A stretch of 64,000 nucleotides of DNA, taken from contig NOWV01000225.1 in the NCBI GenBank assembly GCA_003344405.1, forward strand, positions 1 to 64,000, given 5' to 3'. A program made the translations under genes and the position numbers. Positions within the stretch are counted from its first letter, which is position 1. Each line of letters begins with the position of its first letter. The notes under the pieces are model-generated. The model had not been told where the DNA came from and did not search any database. It saw only the letters and a list, made by a program, of their open reading frames with translations. Positions 26,701 to 40,600 of the stretch are shown in pieces. This stretch comes from Trichoplax sp. H2. Taxonomy: Eukaryota > Placozoa > Uniplacotomia > Trichoplacea.

Positions 26701-29700
26701 AAGTAACCCAATTTTCTGTTTAAAATATACATTAAAATGAAGATTATTACATATATCAGTAAATATCAACGGTTTAGATCAAAGCCATAGTAATTTGCGT
26801 CAATATAAATATTTTAAAAATTAAAAATTTTAATTTATTTACTGGAATTAGTAATATAATCGTTAAATGCTTTTGAACTGTTATAAGTTGCGTTAAAATC
26901 GAATCTTTGCTTGATACATTTTCTGGATAAAACTCCCATAAATAACTGAACACCCAGCAAAGCAAATCCGGTTAAAAATAAAAGTGTCAATGATAAAACA
27001 TTGGCCAACATATTCATGGAATGGATAACTGCATTGACGATAGTCTTTAACCCTAAACAGATTAATTTAAATATTCAATCTCTAATTTTATAATAAGATT
27101 TTTATGCAAAACTAAAGAAATTTGATCTATAGATACTTTTGCGTTATACCTTTTATCGCCGTAATCATTCTTATTGCTCGCAAAACCCGGACTGAACTTA
27201 TACTAGGTATGGCATTTGGAAGCAATGTTAAATATCTATAATTATTAAAATCAAATCAATTAAAACTTTAATTTCCTGTCGATATATATTATACCGCAAC
27301 AATTTAGTTAAAATTAATTTGGTATCATTTTCTGCCGTATTTACTTACAAGTATCATGCTAACATTTTATTACAAATGTTATATCAAGCCATAAGAAATA
27401 ATCTCACAAATTAGATCAAACTGTAAAACTAGGAATAATATCTAGTATGTACTGCGATATAACTGAAATTTGCCATAATTATATAATTACAGTCCCTCAA
27501 GGATGACTATTTCCTTCATAATTTCTTTTAATAGTATAGCAACAAAACGACTAAAAATGTAAAATTGATTAAATCTTATTTCACAGTTAAAATCATGATA
27601 GTAGTTATGAAATCAAATCTTTATAAGCATTATGTTCGAAAATACTTTCAATCATTTTATAAATTTTAACTTAATTGCAAATTTTAGAGTTGTAATGACC
27701 GAGTTATTAATAGTCTTACTATTACTATATTGCTCATGTCATTTCTGTTTGGTTTTTATGTTGTAATTCTAGATCAAAATAGGGCTATTTTGGAAGATCT
27801 GTTGTTATTACTTCTATATTATAGTTCTACTAATCATATCTATTCTAGTCAATACCGTTTGCAGCACCTTAATAGCATGAAATCAAAGTAACCGCAATTA
27901 AGACACGCCGTTTCTCTTAATCATATTTCAGGCCAAGAATTACATGCAACAGCCGCAAAATCATATCTTTATTAAATACTACCAACTAATTCTATGCTAA
28001 GATAGATACTCATACTTGCTACGATATAAATTTTTAGCTGTGATAATAATCAATGGATACTCGAAACGTTAATGCTGAACCCAACTATAGACAGTTCATC
28101 TGTTATAATAAACGTATATACTATTTCAATTTAATACGCGTAACTGCTTGACTAGACAACGTTTAATTTAATGTTACCTTATTAGAAAATTCTTCTATCA
28201 TTATTTACGAACTCAACTTACCCCATTATAACAATAAAGAAATCTAACCAATTCCAAGGATCTCGTAAATAGGCAAATTGATGAGAAATAAATCCTCTAG
28301 CAACAATCTTCAACAACATTTCAATTGTGTAGAATACATTGAAACCAATTCTATTAGGACATACAAAAGAAAAGTTATATTTCACTAGATCTAGTCTATC
28401 TATCAAGAAAATAAATTGCTAGAATTACCATCATCCGCGCGACGAAAATAAGTTAATATATGAAATAGTAAAATAAACTAGTTCAATCATAGAAGTACTT
28501 ACGATACATATTCCATATCCGATAAAGCGTTTATATCTGATTTTTGAGTGGGAAACGCAACAAATATACAATTGGCTAATATCACTAATATTAATGTCAT
28601 TTCAAAATATCTATTGAGTTATTTTAAGGAAAATATTTCTTTTTTTAATGGTAGCGAAAAATGCTAACAAGCATAATTTAAAATTAAATACAATTATAAC
28701 ATCGCCACTCAAATTGATGTATGCCAAATGAACGTTTTCGTATAAACAATATCATAACCTAAGATATTTTTTACTTTCTTTGGCAAATAGTAGTTTTAGT
28801 GTAGCTGTTTATATATTGTTATTTTGCGTTAGACAATTCGCAGCGGTTGAATATATCGAATTGATTGACATTCTAACACTCACTTTTAATAATTGCTACT
28901 TCAACAATTAGATTTAACCCAACATACTGATTACAATAACAAGATGCTGGACAAAAAGAAGACTTATACGTTGCATATGATTATTTAGCTAAGAAATAAT
29001 GTTAACAAAGATTTTAAAATTATTATTGCCGTGTGATACCAGTAAGATAGAATATACAAGACCACTTTAATTGATAGAAATTTCGGTTTGATTCGATTAT
29101 ATTTTGATTATAAAAGTATTTTCAACGTTTTATAAAGGATACTGACTTGTTGTGATAGTTATTGCGGCCTTCCTTAAGCAGTTACTTGGATCTAAAAAGT
29201 ACAACGATTGGTTTGAACTAAATCGATGCATCTGGTACTCTCCCATTCTCTTCCGTAGTATACAAAATGTCTAGTAAAATACAGTAGAAAATAGCTAATT
29301 TCTTCAGTTGAAGCATTTTGAATATTACAATGTTAAAAAGTGTATTATTTTTTATCAATAAAATTTTTAAAGGAAAATTTCGCTTTATACGCGTATACTT
29401 CATTTTAATTAATAGAAAATTTGTAGTTAGAAGGCTATATAAGCAAGAAATAGATATACACGTAGATTAGGATTGCGCAGTTTTTAAATGATTGAATTTT
29501 AAACTATTTGAAAGCTTTTAAAATAAAGCTTTGTAGCACTTTCCTATCACTGGCTGTAAAAAGGAATTTAATCTGGACATAAGTATTCCTTTTAGATAGC
29601 CATTAGATAATACTAACTTAAAGTCATTTTTAATATAATTACTACTGTATAACGTTTCCCAGATATCGCAAATTTATATCAACAAGTATGAGTGTAATTA

Positions 29701-30391
29701 ATTTGAAATAGTCAATTTTAATTATTCATAGTACAAATGCTACCATCAATCTTCTTGATAAGCTCTACTTATTTCGTATCTCATCACATGAGAGATAAGC
29801 ACATCATATCTAAGCTAAACTTGATATCACTTCAATTCGTTACTGATATCACTACAATGTGGACTTTATGCCATGTTCTAAAAGAATACAAGTACAATAC
29901 GAAGGGCTAAGAAATATCAACTTAATTTGGCACTAATACTATAATCATTCGATAATCTAACGGTCGAAAAAAATAACTTGTTAGATGTATACAACTTGCA
30001 CAAATTGACATCTACTTAGCATTATTTCGTTGTTTAATGTCATCTAAACTTTAATTATTACTAAAATGTGATATTAAAGTACTGTTCAAAATCAGTCTAC
30101 TATTTTCTAGCGGCATACATTTTCTTGTTCAGGATCGATATCTTGCACATAAACATCGATTAGTCCTTCAATTTTAATCTGTTCTATAATTAATCTTTTA
30201 GATTCCTCAATATCGTCTTCGTCGACTTTTACTGCATCCTTTTTACCAGTGTCTACATCAGTTCTGTTTTCATCACTGTTTGACATTGCATAATCGAGAT
30301 TTTTTACTGGTGTAAGAGATTCTCGAAAATTCTGTTTCACATCTTTTTGGCTAAATCCATCATTTACAAGCTCTGGATTGGTATTTGCCAT
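14731..30391 (-). CDS. NavB: voltage-gated sodium channel, Nav2-like, DEDA filter
   Basis: Complete four-domain channel, about 2,212 aa in 25 exons. Ends: 30119-30391, 29143-29270, 28503-28610, 28222-28350, 27150-27235, 26843-27052, 26655-26714, 25959-26109, 25554-25691, 24062-24872, 23824-23955, 23479-23702, 22539-22730, 20967-21302, 19646-20830, 19290-19517, 18938-19111, 18546-18650, 18181-18447, 17829-17882, 17557-17694, 16968-17090, 16501-16639, 16152-16283, 14731-15845. Filters: domain [10 protein letters not shown] (D), II CGEWIQP (E), III ATFDGW (D), IV TAAGWTD (A). Domain IV S4 is full ([17 protein letters not shown]). Domain III S4 is weak ([15 protein letters not shown]). The III-IV linker keeps the frame of the fast-inactivation gate but reads EAYLTDSQ where vertebrates have DIFMTEEQ. 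The C-terminus has the EF-hand-like region and an IQ motif ([16 protein letters not shown]). Exon 9 uses a GC donor. Paralog of its neighbours, probably made by tandem duplication. Confidence 0.94.
16284..16500 (-). other. NavB AT-AC intron, domain IV S1-S2
   Basis: The upstream exon ends GTTTTAG and the intron begins ATATCCTTTT, the minor-class 5' consensus. It ends CTAC before TAGGCTTC. This joint gives exactly 24 residues between the conserved L and the YYF of S3, as in NavC and vertebrate channels. A weak branch-like TTTTTTAAT lies 10 nt before the end, and a better TCCTTGAC about 30 nt before it. Confidence 0.85.
18745..18925. repeat. About 65-74 bp tandem repeat, 2.5 copies
   Basis: Units begin with ACTAA(A/C)GACAA-like sequence near 18745, 18811 and 18885 and share the core AGAAAAATAATTT. 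They lie in the NavB intron between the domain III S2-S3 exon and the S4 exon, reaching almost to the donor at 18937. Confidence 0.75.
21605..22400. repeat. About 110-bp minisatellite, 7 diverged copies, in NavB intron
   Basis: Repeated landmarks CTAACAATCTAACCTAC (near 21715, 21819, 21929, 22042, 22152, 22262, 22377), then ATAATCTATTTTGAG, CACAGGCAAATTTC, and ATAAGTACACATACG. Copies differ by substitutions and small indels. The array fills most of the intron between the domain II S2-S3 exon and the S4-S5 exon. No ORF runs through it. Confidence 0.88.
22870..23285. repeat. About 123-138 bp tandem repeat, 3 copies
   Basis: Units start at TTATCATGAAA near 22875, 23010 and 23132 and share GCGTCAAA, ATCAATTAGGCATCATAAAA and CGTTGAAGAAA blocks. 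They sit in the next NavB intron, just upstream of the 110-bp array, so two unrelated arrays flank the domain II S2-S3 exon. Confidence 0.8.
25548..25553 (-). promoter_or_regulatory. GC-AG donor after NavB exon 9
   Basis: The sequence reads GATCAG then GCAAGT. Cutting there ends the exon after EDQ, the position where NavA uses CAG|GTATGA, and puts the next exon (NASKF...) in phase. No GT donor nearby gives an equivalent joint. Confidence 0.65.
28611..29142 (-). other. NavB intron 2: U12-type GT-AG intron
   Basis: Follows the 128-nt exon 2. The 5' end is GTATCCTTTA, the GT form of the minor-class consensus. TTTTCCTTAAAAT lies about 20 nt before the terminal AG. Position and phase equal those of the AT-AC intron in NavC, so this looks like the same ancient intron with its terminal bases changed. 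Confidence 0.85.
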
Positions 30392-33300
30392 CTTTCTAAG
30401 ACAATACCAGCTGATACACCAAGTAGATGTAAGGTGGATCTTTTGTATGATTCGGAAAAATAAGAGAGTTAAAAATTGAGAATATTTTAACTTGTTTGCT
30501 AACGTTACAATTAAATGATATTTCGTTTTAAATTGAACTTGAAATTATTTAGGATACTAATACAACGAAAGCAATCAATTCTGTAAAAGCTATATTGATC
30601 AGTGAAAAATGAATTATTCATTATTCAATACAATTTTTAACAATGTATTAAATAAGATATAATTACACGGATAATTTCATTAAAAGGAAAGCTTATGTTT
30701 TACCATCTGGTAATCGCCATTTCATTCCGTCATCGATCGTATACAGTTTAGAATAATCACTTAAGTTCATCTTCTTTTAAGATGATCTGATCCTATGAGA
30801 AGCACTATTTTGACCTTCCTTACTAGAGCACTAGGGATAGTTTTATATGCATAACATACTTAATGCGAAACTGAAGGTATAAGAGACAATATTTGAGACG
30901 CTAATAAAAATAACTCACCAGAAAGAAAACATATGAAATCAATTCATTCTTATTACTATTATAGCAATAATTTCAACTTGGCTTTGCTACCATCTATCGT
31001 AGTATTCTTTTTCAATCTATAGCCTTCACATCACAATGGCCTTTATGTTAAGACCAAAGATAGCGGTCTACTTTAGTTTGGTACTGCTACAATATGGTAA
31101 GCTGCGACGTTAATCGGCTTACCAACTAATTAGCTTAACCTAACTTTGCACTACAGCACTTTGTCTGTACACTACAAGATAATAAGGTATCGGACTTACC
31201 TATAAATTAGGCTACTCATACTAAGTTCTAAGAGCAAGACCTTAATACAGTATATCTGCTGATAGATGTTACCGTTATTCATATACTGAAATAGAATGGC
31301 TACATCAATGGATATAACAGGCATCTTTGCTGTGTCATTCATAAACTACGCCTTGTTACCCCGTTAACTGCCAGTATTGTTTCTCTTAATATTATTATAA
31401 TTCTTGTATGAACAGTTTTATATTCTTGGTTTGACCGAAGTTGGCTACAAATTTTAGCAGTTAGTTTTTTACAGTATAAAATAAATCAGCTTCCATCACT
31501 TAACCTTAAGAAATAGATAGTAAATAGAACTAGAATTTAAAATTGGAACAGAATAGAAATACAAATAGATACAATAGACAGTAATTGGGAACCGTACACG
31601 AAAATAGCCCTCATGTATGGAAAACAATTCTAGCCTTATTGCTTTACCGACCATGTTTCTCATACAGTATATGAGTCATAATATTATTATAGTTTCTTTG
31701 TAGGCGTATTAAATGTATTTCATTATAATCGTAAAATTATTACTTATAAGATGTAATTAGCAGACAATTACAGCAATAACTGTATATGTTGTACAAAAAT
31801 ATGAAACATAGAACTATAGAATGGCAATACGCAATATTCTTAGTATTTCATATTGGTATTCTACTGTTCTATGTTTGCAGACATAAATAAGCCCAATAAC
31901 ACGGCCTAAGATTGAATCCTATAGCAGATTATACCAGACAAAATTTAAAGCCACATCAATAGATAGAAGATGTAATTATTTATCTATTTTTGACTTTTCA
32001 TTAGTTAAATTGTTCGGTTTATGAGATTAAAATTAATTATAAATATATATTGTACTAGGTGCTTAGTACTGTTACAAACTGGGATCAGTCATAACACAGC
32101 AACACGATGTAGGAAAGTAATTTCTATACTATCACTATAACTCGATACCGCTTCATCGATATTAGCATCCCTAAAACGAATCTAATTTATAGTCGCTAGG
32201 CAATCTACTACAAAGGAACTATGTTACCCATAAGGCCCCTGCCAACTTCAGTGGATGATTCTTCACACGAAGAAATCAAAGAAAACTCCTCATCATTTAT
32301 TAAGCAAGATATGCTGGCTTAAATAGAACTTTAGCATTATTATTATTAGAGTGATAGCATAAAGGTTACAATTTTAGTAATTTTTTTCAAGCTTAAACGC
32401 CAGCGCGTCCAAAATGTTTCATTCAGGATGTCCTAAAAATTTAGTCTAATCCTGTAAATTATAGTAGTTCTAAGATATAATCTATCTTTACTTCCACTAT
32501 AATTTTAATAGGGTTTCTAGACACTATCTACGGATAACATTCATTCTAAAATTACCCATTCAAATTTAGAAAGTAGCTAAACAATATAATAATACGAAAT
32601 ACTATAGTTATGACAGAAACCTAGTATAAATATCGCTAAAACCTATTAATAGTCCGACCTAGTCCGATCTACAATCCCATCTATGAATTTACAGTTCATG
32701 GTATTTTAGCACCATAAAAGTCTTTACGTTCTACTTCAATTAATAAAATAAATCAACTAGAACATGATACTAAGATCAGAAAGATCAGCGTCTCTAATAG
32801 CCATAAGACCAAGGTTTAGGAACAATAATTTGATGATTAATTTATCAATGCTTTTATTTCTCAATTAATAAAAGAATTTTATACTGTATAATTTGGTCAT
32901 GAAATAAAATTGAAGATCGATTGTAAATTAAATTTACGATCTTAATATACATTAACAGAAATGATCTCAACCTATATTTATGATTATAAATGAATGCTAA
33001 TATTGCTAGTATTCATTAAATTACAATTAATATTATTAAGTGATAAGCAGTGCAAACACCCTATCAATACAATTATAGGGTAAAGCTGTAAAAGTTCATC
33101 AAAGTATGGCTATTTAGTAATGGAAAAATATTAGAATGAAACTAACAGTTTCAATCGTGCTGACTTTAATAATTACGATTATCAGTGTAATTATAAGCAT
33201 AAAAGATAGAAGATGCGGTAAATACAAAGTAACGAGTATGAAACATGAAATTTGGATGCGATTAAAGCAATAATCAATAAATAATTTAACAAAATAATCT

Positions 33301-34660
33301 CAATATCTAAATACTAATTTGAGTTCTTCTTTATTATCAATATGCCTGATGTTAATCGCATATGATAAAAAAGTATTAAGGAGTCTATAACAATTTATAA
33401 GAGTAAAAATAAATCAGTTACTTATATTTTCGATAATCACGATTAGACAGATTGTATTTGGTATTTTATCCAATAAATGCGAAATCAGAAAGCAAGCGAA
33501 TAAGCATTGGGTCTCTTGTCACAGTTAGTGCACATATAAAGAATTAACGATCAGTAGAACTAATTTAAAGCAGCAAAATTCCTAGGTTCAAGCATTGGCG
33601 TCCGCAGCAAGCTAAGAATTTAATTAATGAATGATTAAAGATACAAAATTATAGCTCGATAAACTAACAAATTATTCGTTGAATGGTCATATCATCTGTC
33701 AATATTCTCTTATAATTATATTATTTCATTTGTTACAACATTGGTTACAGTACTCATTATCGAGCTAATTTTCTTATTGAAATTTATAATAATCATTCTG
33801 AAAATGAATTTATGACTTTACAAGGAATTTCAACTGTAAAAGTAATCGCTTATAGATAAAATCTTGTTTTCAATTTAGCGTCATAATTGAAATAGATCAA
33901 ATACTCAACTAGATGTTAGCACGCTATTCGCAATTAGTGTGATAGGATAATTATTTAAATATTGGAGTAAATCAAAGGAGAACTAATTATTTGCTATCAT
34001 CATTTTAATGATTTATATAATCCTACTGATCATTATGCTGAAGTATACTGACATAATAATATAAATGTACATCTATGACCGTCAATATTGGACGAAAAAT
34101 AGTTTAAAAATCATTCTGCTACAGGTTTGTATCACATATTAGTTGTTTAGCTTCAAGCAAACCAATAAAAATATATTAGATACTATATTAAAATGCATTA
34201 TCAAGCAAATACAGAATTAAATTCCTTTGCACATAGCTTCAATAAAATTATAATTACTTAGCAACAGTCTCCGATTCAAGAATGCAAAGAATATAATCAG
34301 ACTTTAAAAGTACTGTAAAATATTTCTTGAATAGATCAACACTGAGTTTGTATCCATGTATTCAATTATAATTAGAATATATTTTGTCATCGATATGATT
34401 ACAAATAAAAAGCAATCATTTTGACATAAATTACAGACATTATCTGGTAAGGCTATTTCATCAAGAATGTTGATTTCAATTAAAATTGATGAGACATCAG
34501 TATTAAATACCAGCACTACAAATGTTTTGGAAGGTTTGATTTGTTTTCAAAAATACACAGGGATACGATTATATTATTGCCATTGATTCAATATCCCATA
34601 AATAATGATGCTATAATCATGACGAAATGATATTAGGCAGCCATCCTTTTTTAATTAGTG
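30392..34660. other. Intergenic spacer between NavC 3' end and NavB 5' end
   Basis: About 4.3 kb of AT-rich DNA without a recognisable gene, RNA or mobile element. It should contain the NavC 3' UTR and the NavB promoter. Near 31168 it reads CTGTACACTACA, which resembles half of the palindrome upstream of NavC. Confidence 0.6.
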
Positions 34661-37600
34661 TTAATGACGCCTGCGAGAATGAACATGTCGATAAGTTGCC
34701 TTATGGATATCTGATCGATATTTCCATTGGCGATAGGCGCGTTGAATAACTTTAGCAGCCCAATTTTCACGACTTAATTGCATGGTTGTTCTAGCATTAC
34801 GATTAGCACTATCTGCTCTCCAGTTTGGAAAAGCTTCAGCAAATTTTTTCTCCATTTGCCTTTTTAAAATAAAAAATTCTTCAACTGCTTGAGTCCCTTC
34901 TTCAAATGGATTACCTAGAACACGAAATAATAAACCTTCCAATATATCTAAACAATGCAATCGATCTTCATCATATAACGGTAGATTTAGAGCAACACAA
35001 GCATATTTATTCGGTTGTGGTATCTTGAGTGGTGGATTCAAATCAGCTACAAATTGTGACAAGAAATGGTAATCGATAAATTGGGTTGCATATGGATCAT
35101 ACTTGGACCATAGCTCGTAATACATGTCGATATCACCGGTTGTAATACCAATTTCCTCGTCTTCCACTACTTCCTGATAGTTGTTTAAAATGATAGCGAC
35201 ATACATATTGACCAAGACTAAAAATGTTATAAATACGAATGTCACCATATATGGTATTGCTGCACCAGGATTGCCACATGTTCCAGTAGGTGCTAGATTA
35301 GTTAACGATGCATTACAGTTAGGCCCATCTGCCATTAAAGAATCGAGGACATCATTCCAACCAGCAGCTGTCATTAATCGAAAGAGTAGCGCCATAGCAT
35401 TGGGAAAGGTCTCAAAATTGATTGTATCAGTGATGGTGCCATGATGAACCATGCTACCAAATAACGACATACCAATGATAGCATAAATAAACATAACCAA
35501 GAAGAGGAGGCAACCAATATTAAGTAATGCTGGTAGGGACATTGCTAGCGACATTAACAATCGCCGAACACCTTTAGCCACTTCAATTAATCTTAAAACT
35601 CGCGTTATTCTAAAAACCCGTAAAACGCGCAAAACACTAGGACTAATTGGAATGCTATTGGTTTGCGCAATGATATCTAAAACCAAACCTATTAAACAAC
35701 AATTAACCAAAGATTTCAATTCTATGACTATTAACCACACAACAAGGTGTACATATATTATATATACTATAGGTAGAAATATTAAACTAATACTGTAAAC
35801 TATCCATCTATCTATCGCTACAGTAATTCAACCTTGCTATACTCGTACATTAACCTTCCACAATCAGAGGTAAAAATAGATTTGGTGTAATTTAATAATC
35901 AACTTCTAAGTATAATATTCGAGTTTTGCTATCGAAATGGACTATTCTAAATCTTCGCTATTAAATTTCTTTTGGTTAGAAATGAAGATTAATGATTTCC
36001 TAGGAAATTATTGTAACGCTGATATCGTCTTAGATCTTAAATCATATAATTTTAATATTCCATTGCAGAAATAGAAGTTTTTATCTATAAACTAGCACTT
36101 ACCAATAATTGATAAGATGACAATACAGAAATCAAATACATTCCACGGAATATTAAAGTAATATCGTCTCATGGCCAGAATTTTCAAAATGGCTTCAAGG
36201 GTATAAATGGAAGTGAAGATAATGTCTATGATTCGTGTTTGCCGGGCAAAATAAATGAAAAGCCACGACTTTGGTTAAGAAGAATAAGATTAATCTATAT
36301 CATTATACATTAATCTTAAAATTTATAGAATGTAAACAGATCTCATACTTTTATTGGTAAATGTAGTACTCAAGTTAGTATCCCGTTTTAATAAATCTTA
36401 CAACTTACTCTACTGCATAAATTAGCCCTAAGCAGCTAGTTATAGTTTAATAATGGCGTATTTCTAGCTGATTTTATACAATCTAGTAGAAAAGGATATG
36501 TAAAGCATCGGAGACTTCCTTGGCTTCTTGGTAATGATTGACCATCATAGTAATTGTATTAGCAAATATGATTGTCATAATAAATAAATCGAAACGTTGA
36601 GTCTGAACATAACCTAGCAAATGATTTTGCCATTTGTACTGTAAAATAGAAATAAAGATGAGGGAAAAAGAACAGTAATTAAAATATCGAAAATAAATGA
36701 AATTAATAATAAATATAGCGGTAACAAAATAATCTGTTGACGAAACAGTTTTTAGCCCTATAAACTACTTACTCTGCTTGGTGGGATTTGTTTGGTAGGC
36801 TTTTTCTTAGATAACTTTTGCATAGTTTTATACCATTTCTTCTGGCTTTCGGTTAATAAAATATCAGTTGGTATACCAGCGGCATTTCTCTCGTACTAGA
36901 AATATTCAACAGATTGAACTTATAACTACTCATATTTATATAATAATGTCGTGCAACTTAATCCTAACTTACTGTTCTTTTCAATTTATAAAAATTATCA
37001 ATGATAACACTGACAATCAAATTGAGAGTAAAAAAGGTGCCAAAAAAGATGAATATAACGAAATAAACGTATGCCCCCTTGTTATAGAGTCGGACTGGTT
37101 GAAGATCAATCTAAAAAGTATACGAATAAGAGGAATAGAATTTAATAGCTTGTCTTCAATTTTTGCTTCTTCAAGTCTTGGTACCGCTTAGGCGAAAATT
37201 TGACTTCGTATATATTTTATAAAAAATTGCCATCTTACTCCTTTAGCATCAGTCGCATCTCTCATAATTTCCATCCATCCTTCAAATGTAGCCTATTTAA
37301 GAAAGAGTTTATGAACTTTAGCAAATGTGCATGGAGATCTATTGTATAAATTTATATATTTTGCTAATGCTTATTTGCTAAATATTTATATTGGACTAGT
37401 GGTGATATGAATTAAATCATAATAGAAACTTATAGCTCAGGACTGATAAACATATATTAAATAGAGACATAAAATAAGCACTGATACGCGTTGAATTACA
37501 GTTGAGACGAGTATACAAGTACATAAATTAAGTCAGGGTAAAAACTTACAACTTGAAATAGGGCTAAAAATGCCGCCGGTACGGAATCAAAATTAATCAA

Positions 37601-40600
37601 TGAATTCTGCCATGTTAAGCCATTATCTAAACAAACTGTCCTATTTGGAATAATGCTTGCATTCATGCGATTTCCGGCAGCATCTTCACATTTATAAAAT
37701 AATCCGCCAAAGATATACATTCCACTAATACCAAATATTAGCCACAAGATTGCCCCAACTAAAATTACATTAGCGATGGACGGAATTGAACCAAAGAGAG
37801 CATTCACTACCACCTACGAGTAGTCATAAATAGGAAATAGAATTAGCTTATAACATCGTTCAGCTGTAATTTAAATTTTTGACGCTTATAACCCTAGCAT
37901 GCAATATCGTTTAGCTACAATTAAAATTTCTACATCTCTAATTTTAGCATATAATATCATTTAGCTATGATTAAAATTTCCACTACCTTCATGCCTTCCC
38001 AATGAGATACAGCGCGCAAAGGTCTTAATGCTCTTAGCGTACGGAGTGATCGAAAAGCTGCTAAATTGCGTAGGATAATGGTCACCAACGAGATCTAATT
38101 AAAGATAGGTTGAATTAGTGTTATGCAGCTGATATGCCAATATATTTACACGTGTAATCTGATAATCCTACCGCTACAATAGATGCATCTAGCAGATTCC
38201 ATGGATTTGTAAAGTAAGCAACAAAACCTAATCCAATCCATTTCAGGACCATTTCCACCGTAAAGGCTATCGCAAAGAAGACATTAAGGGCTTCAATTGC
38301 ACGAGCTAAATCTTGGCGTTGAAGGATATAAGCATCTTCTAGAGCCTATCCATAACAGTCATGTTATAAAAATTGGAATTAGATTCGTTCCATTAAAGAC
38401 TGCAAAATTGAACTTATTCGATCACATTTATAAATTTATTGATCTATTCTCGATCGTAAACATAATCAATTTCAATCCTCTGTAATTTAATACCACTTAC
38501 CAAGATGACACTGCTAGCAAATATTAGAAGAAGAATAATTCCTTCGAAAACTCGATGCTCAACCAATCGTTTAACATAGATTCTCATTGTTACCCAATAG
38601 TTTGTTATTGCCCATTCGTCTGAACGACAAGCGGGAAAGCATTTGGATACAAACCGTGGAAAACAGGGGGCCGGTAAATTAGTGGTAGTGGCTGCTTCTT
38701 CAGCATCACCGACTGTTGACTCACAACGAGATGCTGACCAATCCTATCGATGAAATAGGAATATTTCTCAAAAAAGGAATTTTGTGTTATATTCTACATA
38801 TGAGACCGTACACTACATACATATATACTACAGACTGTATATATACATAATTACTACTTATTATATTCTATATATTATATGCCTATATTCAAGGATTTTA
38901 AATGAATTCATATGTACCCGTTTGGAAATAGATTGAAAATAGTTTACCTCATCTTCATTAGCGTCGATATCTCCATCCGAGCCGAGCCTTACAAATGACG
39001 AACGAGAAACCTGTCCACGACGTAATGGTGGAGTTGCTACTCTTGAAGGCTTATCATCACTACTGATGATAACTTCATCATCGGATTCATCACTATCTTG
39101 TTCTGGATAGTAATAATCGTCATCATCTTCACTAAGATGGCTATGATTTCGATTAACAGATCGGGTACTACGTCTTCGATCGATAATTAAACGAGTTTCA
39201 TTTTTCGATTCTAATTGTGTGACTGATTTAGACATTAGAGAAGTTTTAGGATTGGAGATTCCATTATCAAGATTTTCACTGCTAGCTATTCCAGTCCCAA
39301 CATGACATAAAGTCAATCCGCTTCCACTATGATGCCGCGTTCCAACTGGTAAATGATTGCATGATGCACTCAATGCCTTCCCATTACTATTCGTTGATAG
39401 AAGGCCATCATTCTTTTTTGACGATGTTGCATAAACTTTATTACGTAAATCAACTGGATAATCTGATTCGTTATTCGAACTTCTATTAGACGCATTCACA
39501 GCCATAAATTCTATTTTAGATTCTATTGGTATAGTTTGTACGCTATTTTTGCTACGAGTTGTATTTCGCAGATCTTGAGTCATTCCTCGTAAGTCGTGGC
39601 CTTGAAGACTAATATTAGGTACACTTTTTCGACTCCGTTGTAAATCTTGAGCAGATGGAATGATAAAGCCGCGTAAATCAGTGATTGATCTGGACGGAGC
39701 ATCGCTAGTCTTTCTACCAGGTATAGGCTCCAATTTAAATACTTTACCTTGCTGTATGGGTAATGATGATCCTGGATAACCTAAATCGATAGGATCCATG
39801 ACAATACTCTGTGATATGACTGATGACTCATCTTCTTTATTAGGTGGATTAATCTCTGCTACTTCTGCTCTTTTACAGCAGCCAAAATGAGCTCGCATAT
39901 AAAAATAAAGTTTATCTGCCCTTAAAATTTGTGCTAAGCGCAACGCAATTGAAATCATGGGTGATGCTCGGCGATTATTAATAATAGTATCTTGGTCATA
40001 AGTTTCCGTAAAAGATACGTTTTCAAATGAGCTTAATAATAAGGCTAAGAACAAATTTAAGACTAATAAATTACCAATAACATAAGCAGAAATGAAAAAG
40101 ATAATACTAGCTGGATTAGTGGCTCGCATTGCTTCATATAATGGTTCGACCCATTCGCCACATAAGACACGAAAGATTAGCATAAACGAATCGAAAAATG
40201 TATTAAAATTCCAGCGTGGGAAATTAACTGTACTATAATAGTTGAGGTAAGGTTGACGAAATATCTTCATGCCCAAGACAGCAAAGACGTATAATACCAA
40301 GAATAGGATTAATGTGACATAAAAAATAGCCGATAAACTACGTACAATTGCTCGAACTAATGTTCTCATTGCAGTCCATGATTGAGCTAATTTAAAAACT
40401 CTCAATAAACGAAATGTACGCAATACAGCTAAGCCCCGATTTTGTTGGAGTATAGTAGATAATATAAAATCTAAATAACTTACAATGACCACAAGGCCAT
40501 CAAAGACATTCCATTTACTACTAATATAGCCAGATGGAGTAAAAGCAATTAACTTTAGAACCATTTCCAAGGTAAAAATCCCAGTAAATACCTGCCAAAT

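Noticed and set aside
33570-33620. Possible tRNA B box (GGTTCAAGC)
   Set aside because: No A box, acceptor stem or cloverleaf could be drawn around it.
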